Shown here in pieces: positions 26,444 through 34,475 of a DNA stretch of 64,000 nucleotides (the first letter of the stretch is position 1; every line of letters starts with the position of its first letter). The position numbers and the translations under genes were made by a program. Origin of the DNA: JADGGV01 sp035715725. GTDB lineage: Bacteria > Gemmatimonadota > Gemmatimonadetes > Longimicrobiales > RSA9. The notes beneath the pieces were generated by a model, which was not told where the DNA came from, did no database searches, and was given only the letters and a program-made list of their open reading frames with translations. The stretch is taken from the NCBI GenBank assembly GCA_035715725.1, contig DASTKT010000013.1:1-64000 (forward strand), given 5' to 3'.

Positions 26444-26461
26444 TAACTGACCGGTCAGTTA
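26444..26461. promoter_or_regulatory. TetR operator, perfect 18-bp palindrome
   Basis: TAACTGACCGGTCAGTTA is a perfect inverted repeat lying 45 bases upstream of the TetR start. It matches the general form of operators bound by AcrR/TetR pump repressors (ACTGACCGGTCAGT core). It is also AT-richer than its surroundings. The sequence is seen directly; the identity of the bound protein is inferred from proximity. Confidence 0.8.
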
Positions 26462-26701
26462 ATTGTAGGGGCGGGGGCGGGCGGGGGCAAGGGGTGCGGG
26501 TGGAGTCCGGGCATGGGCGCGGACTCGGACGCGGGCTCGGGCTGCCCCTGAGCCTCGTGCAGCTCGGTTTCCGGGCCCGCGGCCGTGGCGGGCGTGCTCG
26601 CGGCGGGGCCGGGAAACCCCTTGCCCTGTCGGGGCGTATATCGGGGGACTAACATACCCCTTGGCGGGGATGGGGCCGTTCCTCGAACGCGGGAGCCAGC
26701 G

Positions 26702-27682
26702 ATGGCGGACCCACACGAGCAGATCCGCGCACGGCGGATCCTGAAGGACATTGCGCCGGCGGCGTGGGAGCATCCGGCGGACCGGGCGGCGCTGGCGGCA
26801 CTACGGCGGATCCCGGCGTTCGACGAAGTACTGCGGAAGCTGTTCGGGCTGTTCGGCGAGAAGCCGGTGCGGCTGGCGTTCCAGGCGAATGCCGTGCGGG
26901 TGTCGGAGAAGCAGTTCGGGCGGATCTGGCGGCGGTACAAGGAGGTGCTGGAGACGCTGGACTCGCCGCAGGAGTACGAGCTGTACATCTCGCAGACGCC
27001 AATCGTGAACGCGGGCGCGTACGGGATGGACAAGCCGTTCATCGTGCTGAACTCGGGGAGCGTCGGACTGCTGGACGAGGAGGAGCTGACGTACCTGTTG
27101 GGGCACGAGCTGGGGCACATCCTGTCGGGGCACGTGCTGTACCGGACGATGCTGGTGCTGCTGCTGCAACTGGCGTCGCTGGGCTTTCCGGTGATCGGGC
27201 TGGCGGCGCGGGCGGTGCTGATGGGGCTGCTGGAGTGGTCGCGGAAGGCGGAGCTGTCGTCGGACCGGGCGGGGCTGCTGGCGAGCCAGAACCCGGAAGC
27301 GGCGATGGGGTCGATGTTGAAGCTGGCGGGCGGGGGGAGCAAGGAAGACACGGACCTGGGCGAGTTCCTGAAGCAGGCGGACGAGTACCGGAAGAGCGGG
27401 GACCTGGCGGACGCGGTGTTCAAGGTGCTGAACCTGCTGGGGACGACGCACCCGTTCCACGTGCTGCGGGTGGCGGAGATGCGGGACTGGATCGAGGCGG
27501 GCGAGTACGACCGGATCCTGCGGGGCGAGTACCGGCGGCGGACGGGGGACGAGACGCCGTACGCGGAGGATCTGGCGGAAGCCGGGCGGGCGTACCGGGA
27601 AGGGGCGAAGGATCTGCTGGACCAGGTGGCGGACGCCGCGCGGCGGATGCGGCAGTCGTTCAATGAGGGATTCAACAAGTAG
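26702..27682 (+). CDS. M48-family membrane metallopeptidase
   Basis: 326 residues. Zinc site HELGHILSGH (HExxH), third ligand Glu in KAELSSDRAGL. Hydrophobic segment after the catalytic site (LVLLLQLASLGFPVIGLAARAVLMGL). The N-terminal about 100 residues have no membrane span, unlike HtpX, so this resembles the cytosolic-facing or peripheral Ste24/YggG-like group with an internal membrane hairpin. ATG at 26702 chosen over an upstream in-frame ATG because the earlier stretch is low-complexity and poor coding. Heads a probable three-gene operon to ppa. Confidence 0.9.
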   Translation: MADPHEQIRARRILKDIAPAAWEHPADRAALAALRRIPAFDEVLRKLFGLFGEKPVRLAFQANAVRVSEKQFGRIWRRYKEVLETLDSPQEYELYISQTPIVNAGAYGMDKPFIVLNSGSVGLLDEEELTYLLGHELGHILSGHVLYRTMLVLLLQLASLGFPVIGLAARAVLMGLLEWSRKAELSSDRAGLLASQNPEAAMGSMLKLAGGGSKEDTDLGEFLKQADEYRKSGDLADAVFKVLNLLGTTHPFHVLRVAEMRDWIEAGEYDRILRGEYRRRTGDETPYAEDLAEAGRAYREGAKDLLDQVADAARRMRQSFNEGFNK

Positions 27683-28529
27683 CGCTTCGCGCGCGCTGCG
27701 CTGGCTGGTCCCGGCCGGGATCGTCCTGGACATCGGACTGTTCCGGTCGGGGCTGGTGAGCGGGCGCGCGGCGCTGGCGCTCGGCGCGGCGCTCGAGGTG
27801 GTGACGCTGGGGGTGGCCGGGGTGCTGGCCGGGCAGGTGGTCCGTCGCTACCGGACGGAGCGGCGGGCGGGGGTGGATGCCTGGATGGCGCTCGAGGATG
27901 GGGTGGCGCTGCTGCTCCCGCGCGCCGCGGCCGGCGTGGTGGTGCTGGAGCTCCGGCTCTGGACGTCTCTGTGGGTCTGGGCGGCGCGGCGGCGGCGGCC
28001 GGGCCCGAGCGAGTTCTCCTACCGGCGGGGCGCACGCGTCGGCCTGGTGCTGGCGCTCGTCCTCCTCACCACGCCCGTCGAGGTCCTGGCGCTGGAGCTG
28101 CTGATCCCCTGGCGCTGGCTGCGGATCGTCCTGGCCGTCTCCGCGGTGTACGCGGTCTTCTGGGTCGCGGGGCTGTACGGCTCGCTGGCGGTGCTGCCGC
28201 ACCGCCTCGAGGCGACGGGGGCGCGCTTCCGCTACGGCGCGCTGGCGTCCGTGTTCGTGCCATACGCCGCCATGGAGAGCGTGTCGCTGGAGAAGCGGCC
28301 GCTGCCGGGCGGCCGTCCGGGCCTCCGGCTGGCGGCCGACGGGGCGGCCTACCTCTCGGCCACGGACCGGGCGGCCGTGACCATCCGCGTGCCCGGCGGC
28401 GTGGCGATCCGCCGCGTCACCGGCGAGACCGCGCCGGTCACGACGCTCCATCTCGGCGCCGACACGCCCGACGCCCTGCTCGCGGCGCTGCGCGAGCGGA
28501 TCGCGGCGGCGGCGCCGCTTCCCGTCTGA
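27663..28529 (+). CDS. Integral membrane protein of unknown function
   Basis: 288 residues; about four hydrophobic segments in the first 175 residues (including LVPAGIVLDIGLFRSGLVS and VGLVLALVLLTTPVEVLALELL), then a soluble about 110-residue C-terminus rich in beta-type segments (KRPLPGGRPGLRLAADG, AVTIRVPGGVAIRRVTG). No family recognised. Its ATG lies 20 bases inside the M48 gene end, implying coupled translation, and ppa follows after 23 bases. Confidence 0.75.
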   Translation: MRDSTSSASRALRWLVPAGIVLDIGLFRSGLVSGRAALALGAALEVVTLGVAGVLAGQVVRRYRTERRAGVDAWMALEDGVALLLPRAAAGVVVLELRLWTSLWVWAARRRRPGPSEFSYRRGARVGLVLALVLLTTPVEVLALELLIPWRWLRIVLAVSAVYAVFWVAGLYGSLAVLPHRLEATGARFRYGALASVFVPYAAMESVSLEKRPLPGGRPGLRLAADGAAYLSATDRAAVTIRVPGGVAIRRVTGETAPVTTLHLGADTPDALLAALRERIAAAAPLPV

Positions 28530-28552
28530 CTTCCCGAACCGCCGAGGCCAAT

Positions 28553-29116
28553 TTGCTCCATCCCTGGCACGAGCTCTCCCCCGGGCCGCACCCGCCGGAG
28601 GAGGTCACCGTCGTCGTGGAGATCCCGGGACGCAGCCGCAACAAGTACGAGCTGGACAAGGCCAGCGGCCTGATCCGCCTGGATCGGCTGCTGTATTCGT
28701 CCGTGCACTACCCCGGCGACTACGGCTTCATCCCGCGAACGCTGTCGGAGGACGGCGACCCGCTGGACGTCGTCGTGCTGATGCAGGAGCCGACGTTCCC
28801 GGGGTGCCAGATCAACGTGAGGCCGATCGGGATGCTGCGCATCCGGGACCGCGGCGAGCTGGACGAGAAGATCATCGGCGTGCCGACGGCGGACCCGCTG
28901 CAGGCCGGGTTCTTCGACATCGCGGACGTGCCGCGCCACCTGCTGCGCGTGATCGAGCACTTCTTCGGGGTCTACAAGGACCTGGAGACCGGGCAGAAGG
29001 TCGAGATCCTCGGGTGGGAGAAGAGCGTCGCGGCGTTCCAGGAGATCGAGGCGGCGGTGCAGCGGTACGCCGACGCGTACGGGCCGCACGCCGCGGCGCC
29101 GGAGGGGGCCGGCTAA
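28553..29116 (+). CDS. ppa: Inorganic pyrophosphatase (family I)
   Basis: Hydrolyses pyrophosphate, driving biosynthesis. 187 residues, normal for family I. Motifs: RNKYELDKASGLIRLDR, YPGDYGFIPRT and the signature DGDPLDVVVL with three metal-binding Asp. The TTG start (MLHPWHELSPG) has GAGG seven bases before it; extending upstream would overlap the previous gene with no support. Third gene of the M48 operon. Confidence 0.95.
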   Translation: MLHPWHELSPGPHPPEEVTVVVEIPGRSRNKYELDKASGLIRLDRLLYSSVHYPGDYGFIPRTLSEDGDPLDVVVLMQEPTFPGCQINVRPIGMLRIRDRGELDEKIIGVPTADPLQAGFFDIADVPRHLLRVIEHFFGVYKDLETGQKVEILGWEKSVAAFQEIEAAVQRYADAYGPHAAAPEGAG

Positions 29117-29162
29117 CCGCGCCCCCTCCCCTGCCCGTCCACGGGCCGACCCTCGTCGCTGT

Positions 29163-29277
29163 CCCGCTCGCCGGGGCACCACCGTCCCGCTCGCCGGGGC
29201 ACCACCGCCCCGCTCGCCGGGGCACCACCGTCCAGCTCGCCGGGGCACCACCGTCCAGCGCTCCGGCGCACCGCCAC
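29163..29277. repeat. 23-bp tandem repeat array (5 copies)
   Basis: Five head-to-tail copies of a 23-bp unit (core GCTCGCCGGGGCACCACC). Copies 1-3 differ by one base, copy 4 by two and copy 5 (29255-29277) is degenerate. Because 23 is not divisible by 3 and both sides are non-coding, it is a minisatellite rather than a protein repeat. There are no unique spacers, so it is not CRISPR. Confidence 0.9.
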
Positions 29278-29416
29278 CCGGCGGATCCGGAATGTGCGCC
29301 GGTGGCGCGTCCTCTCCGGGCCGCTCCCTCCGGCGGCGGCAACTCGTTGTCGGGTACGGTGTAGCACGCCGTTCCGCCGGGCATGACACGGCGGGGACGC
29401 CCGCGGCCCCGTACAT

Positions 29417-29445
29417 TTGCCGAAACGCGGTCCCTTCCGTAAGAT
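29417..29445 (+). promoter_or_regulatory. purD promoter
   Basis: TTGCCG (29417-29422), exactly 17 bases, then TAAGAT (29440-29445), 45 bases upstream of the purD ATG. A good sigma-70-type match in a GC-rich background. Confidence 0.65.
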
Positions 29446-29490
29446 GGTGCCCGGCCCGGCGCTCCACGTCTCACCCCCACCACGCAGACC

Positions 29491-30780
29491 ATGAAGATCC
29501 TCGTTGTCGGCAACGGCGGTCGCGAGCACGCGCTCCTCTGGAAGCTCCGGCGGGATGCTCCCGCGGCGGAGCTCTACGTCACCCGGGGGAACGCCGGGAC
29601 CGCCTCGCTGGCGACGCCGCTGCCGCTCGATGCGGGCGACATCCCGGCGCTCGCGGGGTGGGTCGAGGCCAACGGCGTCGACCTGACCGTGGTGGGACCG
29701 GAAGCGCCGCTGGCGGACGGAATCGCGGACGCGTTCCTGAACCGGGCGCTGCCGTTGTTCGGTCCGAGCAAGGAGGCGGCGGCGATCGAGGCGTCGAAGG
29801 CGTACGCGAAGGACCTGATGCGGCGGGCGGGCGTGCCGACGGCGGAGTACGCGACCTTCACGGAGCTGGGGGCGGCGGAGCGGCACATCCGCGAGCGGGG
29901 CGCGCCGTGCGTGGTGAAGGCGTCGGGGCTGGCCGGGGGGAAGGGCGCGGTGGTGTGCGCCACGGTGGAGGAGGCGCTGGCCGCGGCGCGCGCTATGCTC
30001 GGCGACGTCGCCTACGGCGTGGCGGGCCAGGAGATCGTCGTCGAGGAGATGATGGAGGGGGAGGAACTGTCGGTGTTCGCGCTCACCGACGGCGAGAACG
30101 TGCTGCCGATGCTGCCGGCGCAGGACCACAAGCGGATCGGCGAGGGAGACACGGGCCCGAACACCGGGGGAATGGGCGCGTACGCGCCCGTCGGCCTGGT
30201 GGACGACGCACTGATGGAGCGGATCACGCGGGAGGTGCTGCACCCGACGGTGGCCGCGCTGCGGGAGGACCGCCGGCCGTTCCGCGGGCTGCTGTACGCG
30301 GGGCTGATGCTGACGGCCGAGGGGCCGAAGGTCGTGGAGTTCAACGCGCGCTTCGGCGATCCCGAGACGGAGGCGGTGCTGCCGCTCCTGGAGAGCTCGC
30401 TGCTGGAGCCGCTGCTCGCGATCGCGCGGGGCGAGTCGATCGCCGGGACGAGCCTGCGGTGGCGGCCGGGCGCCGCGCTGACGACGGTGCTGGCGGCGGC
30501 GGGCTACCCGGGCCCGGTCGAGAAGGGGAAGGCGATCCGGATCCCGGCGTGGGTGCGCGAGGCGGAGGACGTGCTGGTCTTCCACGCGGGCACGAAGCTC
30601 GAGGACGACCGGGCGGTGACGAACGGCGGCCGCGTGCTGGCGGTCACCGCGGTCGCGCCGACGATCGCGGGGGCCGCGGCGCGGAGCCGGGAGGCGGCGG
30701 CGGCGATCGAGTTCGAGGGGAAGCAGTTCCGCCGGGACATCGGCTGGCGGGAGGTCGAGCGCGGTGCCCGAGCTTCCTGA
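29491..30780 (+). CDS. purD: Phosphoribosylamine-glycine ligase
   Basis: ATP-grasp enzyme, second step of purine synthesis. 429 residues, normal. N-domain NGGREHALLWKL, then GPEAPLADGIAD, ATP-grasp region PCVVKASGLAGGKGAVV, NTGGMGAYAP, and metal-binding VVEFNARFGDPETEAVLP. Overlaps mutM by 17 bases. No other purine gene is near; the operon continues into DNA repair genes. Confidence 0.97.
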   Translation: MKILVVGNGGREHALLWKLRRDAPAAELYVTRGNAGTASLATPLPLDAGDIPALAGWVEANGVDLTVVGPEAPLADGIADAFLNRALPLFGPSKEAAAIEASKAYAKDLMRRAGVPTAEYATFTELGAAERHIRERGAPCVVKASGLAGGKGAVVCATVEEALAAARAMLGDVAYGVAGQEIVVEEMMEGEELSVFALTDGENVLPMLPAQDHKRIGEGDTGPNTGGMGAYAPVGLVDDALMERITREVLHPTVAALREDRRPFRGLLYAGLMLTAEGPKVVEFNARFGDPETEAVLPLLESSLLEPLLAIARGESIAGTSLRWRPGAALTTVLAAAGYPGPVEKGKAIRIPAWVREAEDVLVFHAGTKLEDDRAVTNGGRVLAVTAVAPTIAGAAARSREAAAAIEFEGKQFRRDIGWREVERGARAS

Positions 30781-31588
30781 AGCGGAGACGATCGTCCGGG
30801 ACCTGCGAGCCCGGCTGCCGGGCCGGCGGGTGAGCGACGTCGAGGTGGTCCGCCCGGACATCCTCGCCCCCGACCTGACGCCGCAGGTGCTGGCGGCGGC
30901 GCTGCGGGGGCGGGCGTTCGACGAGATCGGACGGCGGGGGAAGAACGTCGTGCTCCGCTTCGACGGCGACGTGCGCGTCGTGGTGAACCTGGGGATGACC
31001 GGGCGGCTCGTCATGGCGTCGTCGCCTCGGGCGGCGGAGCTGAGCCACGTGGCGGCGCGGTTCCGGCTCGAGGATGGCGACGCGCTGCTGTTCGACGACA
31101 CCCGCCGTTTCGGCCGCTTCGACCTGTACGACGCCGCCGGCTGGGCCGCCCGCAGCGCCGAGCTCGGGGCGGAGCCGCTGTCCGACGAGTTCACCGCGGG
31201 CGCGCTCTACGACCTGACGCGCACCTCGCGCACGCCGATCCGCAACTGGCTGCTGGACCAGCGGCGCGTGGCCGGCGTCGGCAACATCTACGCGAACGAG
31301 GCGCTCTTCCGCGCCAGGATCGACCCGAAGCGCCCCGCCCGCTCGCTCACCCGCGCGGAGAGCCGGCGGCTGCGCGACGCGCTCCGGGAGGTGCTGGCGC
31401 AGGCGATCGAGCGCCGGGGCACCACGCTCTCCGACTACCGCGACGGGACCGGCGCGGAGGGGCTCTTCGCCCACCAGCTCCAGGTGTACGGCCGCGCCGG
31501 CGAGCCGTGCGTCCGCTGCGGCCGGCCGGTCGAGCGCCGCGTCCTCTCGAACCGATCGTACTTCTTCTGCCCGAAGTGCCAGAGATGA
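30764..31588 (+). CDS. mutM: Formamidopyrimidine-DNA glycosylase (Fpg/MutM)
   Basis: Removes oxidised purines such as 8-oxoG and nicks the strand. 274 residues. GTG start followed by PELPEAE (catalytic Pro after Met removal, Glu next), RRGKNVVL (Lys) and LLDQRRVAGVGNIYANEALF (H2TH region). Zinc finger CVRCG...FCPKCQR at the C-terminus. All catalytic elements are intact. Its TGA overlaps the next gene's ATG. Confidence 0.96.
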   Translation: MPELPEAETIVRDLRARLPGRRVSDVEVVRPDILAPDLTPQVLAAALRGRAFDEIGRRGKNVVLRFDGDVRVVVNLGMTGRLVMASSPRAAELSHVAARFRLEDGDALLFDDTRRFGRFDLYDAAGWAARSAELGAEPLSDEFTAGALYDLTRTSRTPIRNWLLDQRRVAGVGNIYANEALFRARIDPKRPARSLTRAESRRLRDALREVLAQAIERRGTTLSDYRDGTGAEGLFAHQLQVYGRAGEPCVRCGRPVERRVLSNRSYFFCPKCQR

Positions 31589-32703
31589 AGTCCGCAGGGC
31601 TCCCCATCGCCGTACTGCCGTCGAAGCCGCCGAGCCGGGAGGAGCTGCGCGCCCACGTGCGCGCGGGCGCCGAGAACCGCCCGGGCATCTACCGGATGCA
31701 CGGCCCCGGCGGCGAGGTGCTCTACGTCGGCAAGTCCGTGCAGGTGCGCACCCGGCTGTTGTCGTATTTCCGCGCCGCCCGTGGCGAGAAGGCCGCCGAG
31801 ATCGTCGGCCACGCCCACCGCATCGAGTGGGAGCATGTGCCGAGCGAGTTCGCGGCGCTGCTGCGCGAGCTGGAGCTGATCAAGCGCTGGCGCCCCCCCT
31901 ACAACGTCCAGCACAAGCGGGACTCCGCGTACTGCTTCGTCAAGCTGACCCGCGAGCCGGCGCCGCGGCTCCTCGTCGTCGAGGCCGCGAGCAACGACCG
32001 CGCGCTCTACTACGGCCCCTTCAGCGGCCGCCAGCGCGTGCGCGACGCCGTCCGCGAGCTGTGCGACCTCCTCCAGCTCCGCGACTGCGGCGCGGCGACG
32101 CCCATGAGATTCGCCGACCAGGCGGAGCTGTTCCCGCGCGACGAGACTCCGCTCTGCTTCCGCGGCGACCTCCACCGCTGCCTCGCCCCGTGCGCCCGCG
32201 GCTGCACCCGGAAGCAGTACCTGAAGGGCGTGGAGCTGGCGCGCCGGTTTCTCGAGGGGGACGCGGAGCGGCCGCTCGCGATCCTGCACGCCCGGATGGA
32301 CGTCGCCAGCAGCCGGATGCAGTTCGAGTACGCAGCGGAACTGCGGGACCGGGCGCAACGCCTGTTGCACGTGCGCGACGAGCTTGTGGCGTTGCGCGGC
32401 ACGCTGGACACGCTCTCGTTCGTCTACCACGTGCCCGGGTACGGCGGGGAGGACCGGCTCTACCTCGTGCGCCGGGGGAGCGTGCGCGCGGCGCTGCCGT
32501 ACCCGGTGACGCACGTCGAGCGGGAAGCGGCGGCGAGGCGGGTGCAGGAGGTGTACGGCGCGACGGAGCCGCACCTGTCGAGCGTGCCGCCGTTCCGGAT
32601 CGCCCAGATCCTGTTGATCGCGCGGTGGTTCCGGCTGAACCCGGAGGAGCTCGAGCGGGCGTACCCGCCCGAGCGGTTCCTGGACGTGAGGCAGAGCGCG
32701 TGA
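31585..32703 (+). CDS. Short UvrC-like GIY-YIG nuclease
   Basis: 372 residues, against about 600 for UvrC. GIY-YIG domain at about 30-110 (RPGIYRMHG...YVGKSVQVRTRLLSYF), UvrC-style Cys cluster (CLAPCARGC), and a UVR helical motif near 255-290 (MQFEYAAELRDRAQRLL). The UvrC C-terminal RNase-H-like endonuclease and HhH domains are missing; the gene simply ends with RFLDVRQSA. It may nick on the 3' side like Cho or act in another pathway. Translation is coupled to mutM (ATGA). Confidence 0.85.
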   Translation: MKSAGLPIAVLPSKPPSREELRAHVRAGAENRPGIYRMHGPGGEVLYVGKSVQVRTRLLSYFRAARGEKAAEIVGHAHRIEWEHVPSEFAALLRELELIKRWRPPYNVQHKRDSAYCFVKLTREPAPRLLVVEAASNDRALYYGPFSGRQRVRDAVRELCDLLQLRDCGAATPMRFADQAELFPRDETPLCFRGDLHRCLAPCARGCTRKQYLKGVELARRFLEGDAERPLAILHARMDVASSRMQFEYAAELRDRAQRLLHVRDELVALRGTLDTLSFVYHVPGYGGEDRLYLVRRGSVRAALPYPVTHVEREAAARRVQEVYGATEPHLSSVPPFRIAQILLIARWFRLNPEELERAYPPERFLDVRQSA

Positions 32704-32719
32704 GGCGCGCGCGGCCGGC

Positions 32720-33109
32720 TCAGTGGGCGAGGCCGACCATGGCGGCGCGGGCGGGGGGCGCGAGGACGCTGTAGATGACGCCGCCGAGGAGCAGCGCGCC
32801 GAAGAAGGCCGGCGGCAGCAGGAAGAGGACGGCGAGCGGCCAGGCGCGAGAAGCCTCGGCGCGGCGCCAGCGGACGGCCTGGCGGACGAACATCCAGAGT
32901 CCGGTAGTCCAGATGGCGAGGCCGACGGCGCCCATGGCGGGCTCGACGCCGACGCGTGCGACGTAGAAGACCCCGGCGAGCACCAACGCGGCGCTGCTGA
33001 TGAGCTTACGCTCGGCGGCGGTGATGACGCGCGCGGTGTACCAGGCGGCGCTCACGAGAACGAAGAGCACGGCGGTAACCAGCCCGAACTGCGACCAGAG
33101 TAGCTCCAT
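32720..33109 (-). CDS. Small integral membrane protein, unknown
   Basis: 129 residues, about four membrane segments (GLVTAVLFVLVSAAWYT, LISSAALVLAGVFYVA, VGLAIWTTGLWMFV, LAVLFLLPPAFFGALLLGGVI). No family recognised. Starts with ATG at 33109; the apparent upstream extension is low-complexity. It converges on the UvrC-like gene with a 16-base gap and is divergent from the BON gene across 193 bases. Confidence 0.65.
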   Translation of the reverse strand: MELLWSQFGLVTAVLFVLVSAAWYTARVITAAERKLISSAALVLAGVFYVARVGVEPAMGAVGLAIWTTGLWMFVRQAVRWRRAEASRAWPLAVLFLLPPAFFGALLLGGVIYSVLAPPARAAMVGLAH

Positions 33110-33302
33110 CGGACGGCCCTCCCTTGGGTTCTTAGCGAGGGCCGCGAAGTGAAAGAACCGTGCCGTTCCGGCATGGGGGAACGGGACGGCGCCAGGGTGG
33201 GATGGGACGTCGCCGGGTTGGACGGGTGAGGGGGGCGGGCCTAAATTCGGCGAGGACGGAGGCGCGCACCGGGCGCGTCGGCGCAGCAGGAGACAAGGGG
33301 CA

Positions 33303-33722
33303 ATGGCGACGGACGACAAGGACAGGAGCTTCTCGAGCCTGGCGATCAAGATCGGGATCGCGGGCGCGATCGGGCTGGGCGCGATCGCGAGCGGGCTGAT
33401 CATCTCGCGAAAGGGCCGGCACCTGGTCAGGGAGGCAATGGAGGGGCGGCGGCGGACGCGGATCGAGGATCGGGTGCTGGATGCGCTGTGGGGTGACCCC
33501 GTGCTGGGGCGGCGCGAGATCGACGTCGAAGAGGTGGGGGAAGGCACGGTCGTGCTGACGGGCGAGCTGCGCACGGAGGACGAGCGGCGTCGCGCGCTGG
33601 CGCTCGTGGGGCAGACGAAGGGGGTGAGCGCGGCGGTGGACCGCTTCACGATCGTGCCGGCGAAGAAGAAGCGGCGCCGGCCGCGGCGCCCGGGCGAGGC
33701 GCGGCGGCAGGCGCGCCGCTGA
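33303..33722 (+). CDS. BON-domain protein
   Basis: 139 residues: an N-terminal membrane segment (about 15-37), then a BON domain (about 50-118) with the pattern RIEDRVLDALWGDPVLG..IDVEEVGEGTVVLTGEL..RRRALALVGQTKGV. The C-terminal tail is lysine/arginine-rich (AKKKRRRPRRPGEARRQARR). BON domains bind membranes or phospholipids; the specific role is unknown. Converges on the ABC permease gene with 12 bases between stops. Confidence 0.8.
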   Translation: MATDDKDRSFSSLAIKIGIAGAIGLGAIASGLIISRKGRHLVREAMEGRRRTRIEDRVLDALWGDPVLGRREIDVEEVGEGTVVLTGELRTEDERRRALALVGQTKGVSAAVDRFTIVPAKKKRRRPRRPGEARRQARR

Positions 33723-33734
33723 GGCCGGTCGCGC

Positions 33735-34475
33735 TCAGTCGAGGTTGAGCCGGCCGCGGCGGAAGCGGCGGACGGCGGCGGTGAGGAAGAGGGTGGCGAG
33801 GAGGACGAGCGCGGCGGCGCCGAGCAGGACGAGCTGGACGGGCGCGAGCCGGCTGAGCCGCATGGCGGCGGCGCTGCGGATCTGCAGCGAGAGCTGGGTG
33901 ATCACGACGGGGAGGAGCGTGAGGCCGAGGATGGCGAGCCCGAAGTTCTGGGCCGCCTGCCGGACCGTGGGCGCGCCGAGGGAGATGAAGACGCCGATCG
34001 CCGAGAAGGTGGCCGGCACGAGCAGCACGCCGAGCCCGACGCCGAGCAGGACCCAGCCGGGCGGGACGGCGGTTTCCTGCCCGCCATGCGCGAAGCGGGC
34101 GGTGACGAGCGCGAGGCCGTAGACGACGTAGGTCGCGAGGCTGGCGGCCGCGAGCGCGGACGCGACCTTGCCGAAGAGGATGGCCCGATCGGGGAGCCGG
34201 CTCGCGAGGAGCGTCTCGAGCGTGTGCCGCTCGCGCTCCCCGGCGAAGGCGTCGACGATGGGCTGGACCGTGAGCATCGCGGCGAGCACCGGGTACTGGA
34301 AGACCGCCAGCGCGGACGCGACCAGGTGCGGCCCGTTGATGTAGGGTGCGATCACGCCGAAGTAGAGGACCAACCCGCCCAGGCCGACGAGGCCGGCGCG
34401 CGAGCCGGCGACGTGGTCGGCCATCTCCTGCCACTCCTTCCAGATCACCGTCCGCACATCGCCGGCGAGGCTCAT
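33735..34475 (-). CDS. ABC-2-type transporter permease
   Basis: 246 residues, six predicted membrane spans, ABC2_membrane style (KEWQEMADHVAGSRAGL, FAGERERHTLETLLASRLPDRAILFGKV). The GERERHTLETLL segment is the characteristic cytosolic loop of ABC-2 exporters. Partner of the ATPase just upstream, whose stop overlaps its start by 4 bases. Substrate unknown; context is menaquinone genes. Confidence 0.88.
   Translation of the reverse strand: MSLAGDVRTVIWKEWQEMADHVAGSRAGLVGLGGLVLYFGVIAPYINGPHLVASALAVFQYPVLAAMLTVQPIVDAFAGERERHTLETLLASRLPDRAILFGKVASALAAASLATYVVYGLALVTARFAHGGQETAVPPGWVLLGVGLGVLLVPATFSAIGVFISLGAPTVRQAAQNFGLAILGLTLLPVVITQLSLQIRSAAAMRLSRLAPVQLVLLGAAALVLLATLFLTAAVRRFRRGRLNLD

Larger units (their letters stand above)
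29117..29490. other. Intergenic region between ppa and purD
   Basis: 374 bases without a gene. Its left part is a 23-bp tandem array (29163-29277, listed separately), and its right part holds the purD promoter (29417-29445). The middle has short palindromic GC tracts but no clear hairpin-plus-T terminator, and no purine-riboswitch-like fold is recognisable. Confidence 0.6.

Noticed and set aside
29163..29277. CRISPR array
   Set aside because: Tandem 23-mers with no unique spacers and no cas genes.
29280..29490. Purine riboswitch upstream of purD
   Set aside because: No conserved three-way-junction core could be recognised; a plain promoter suffices.
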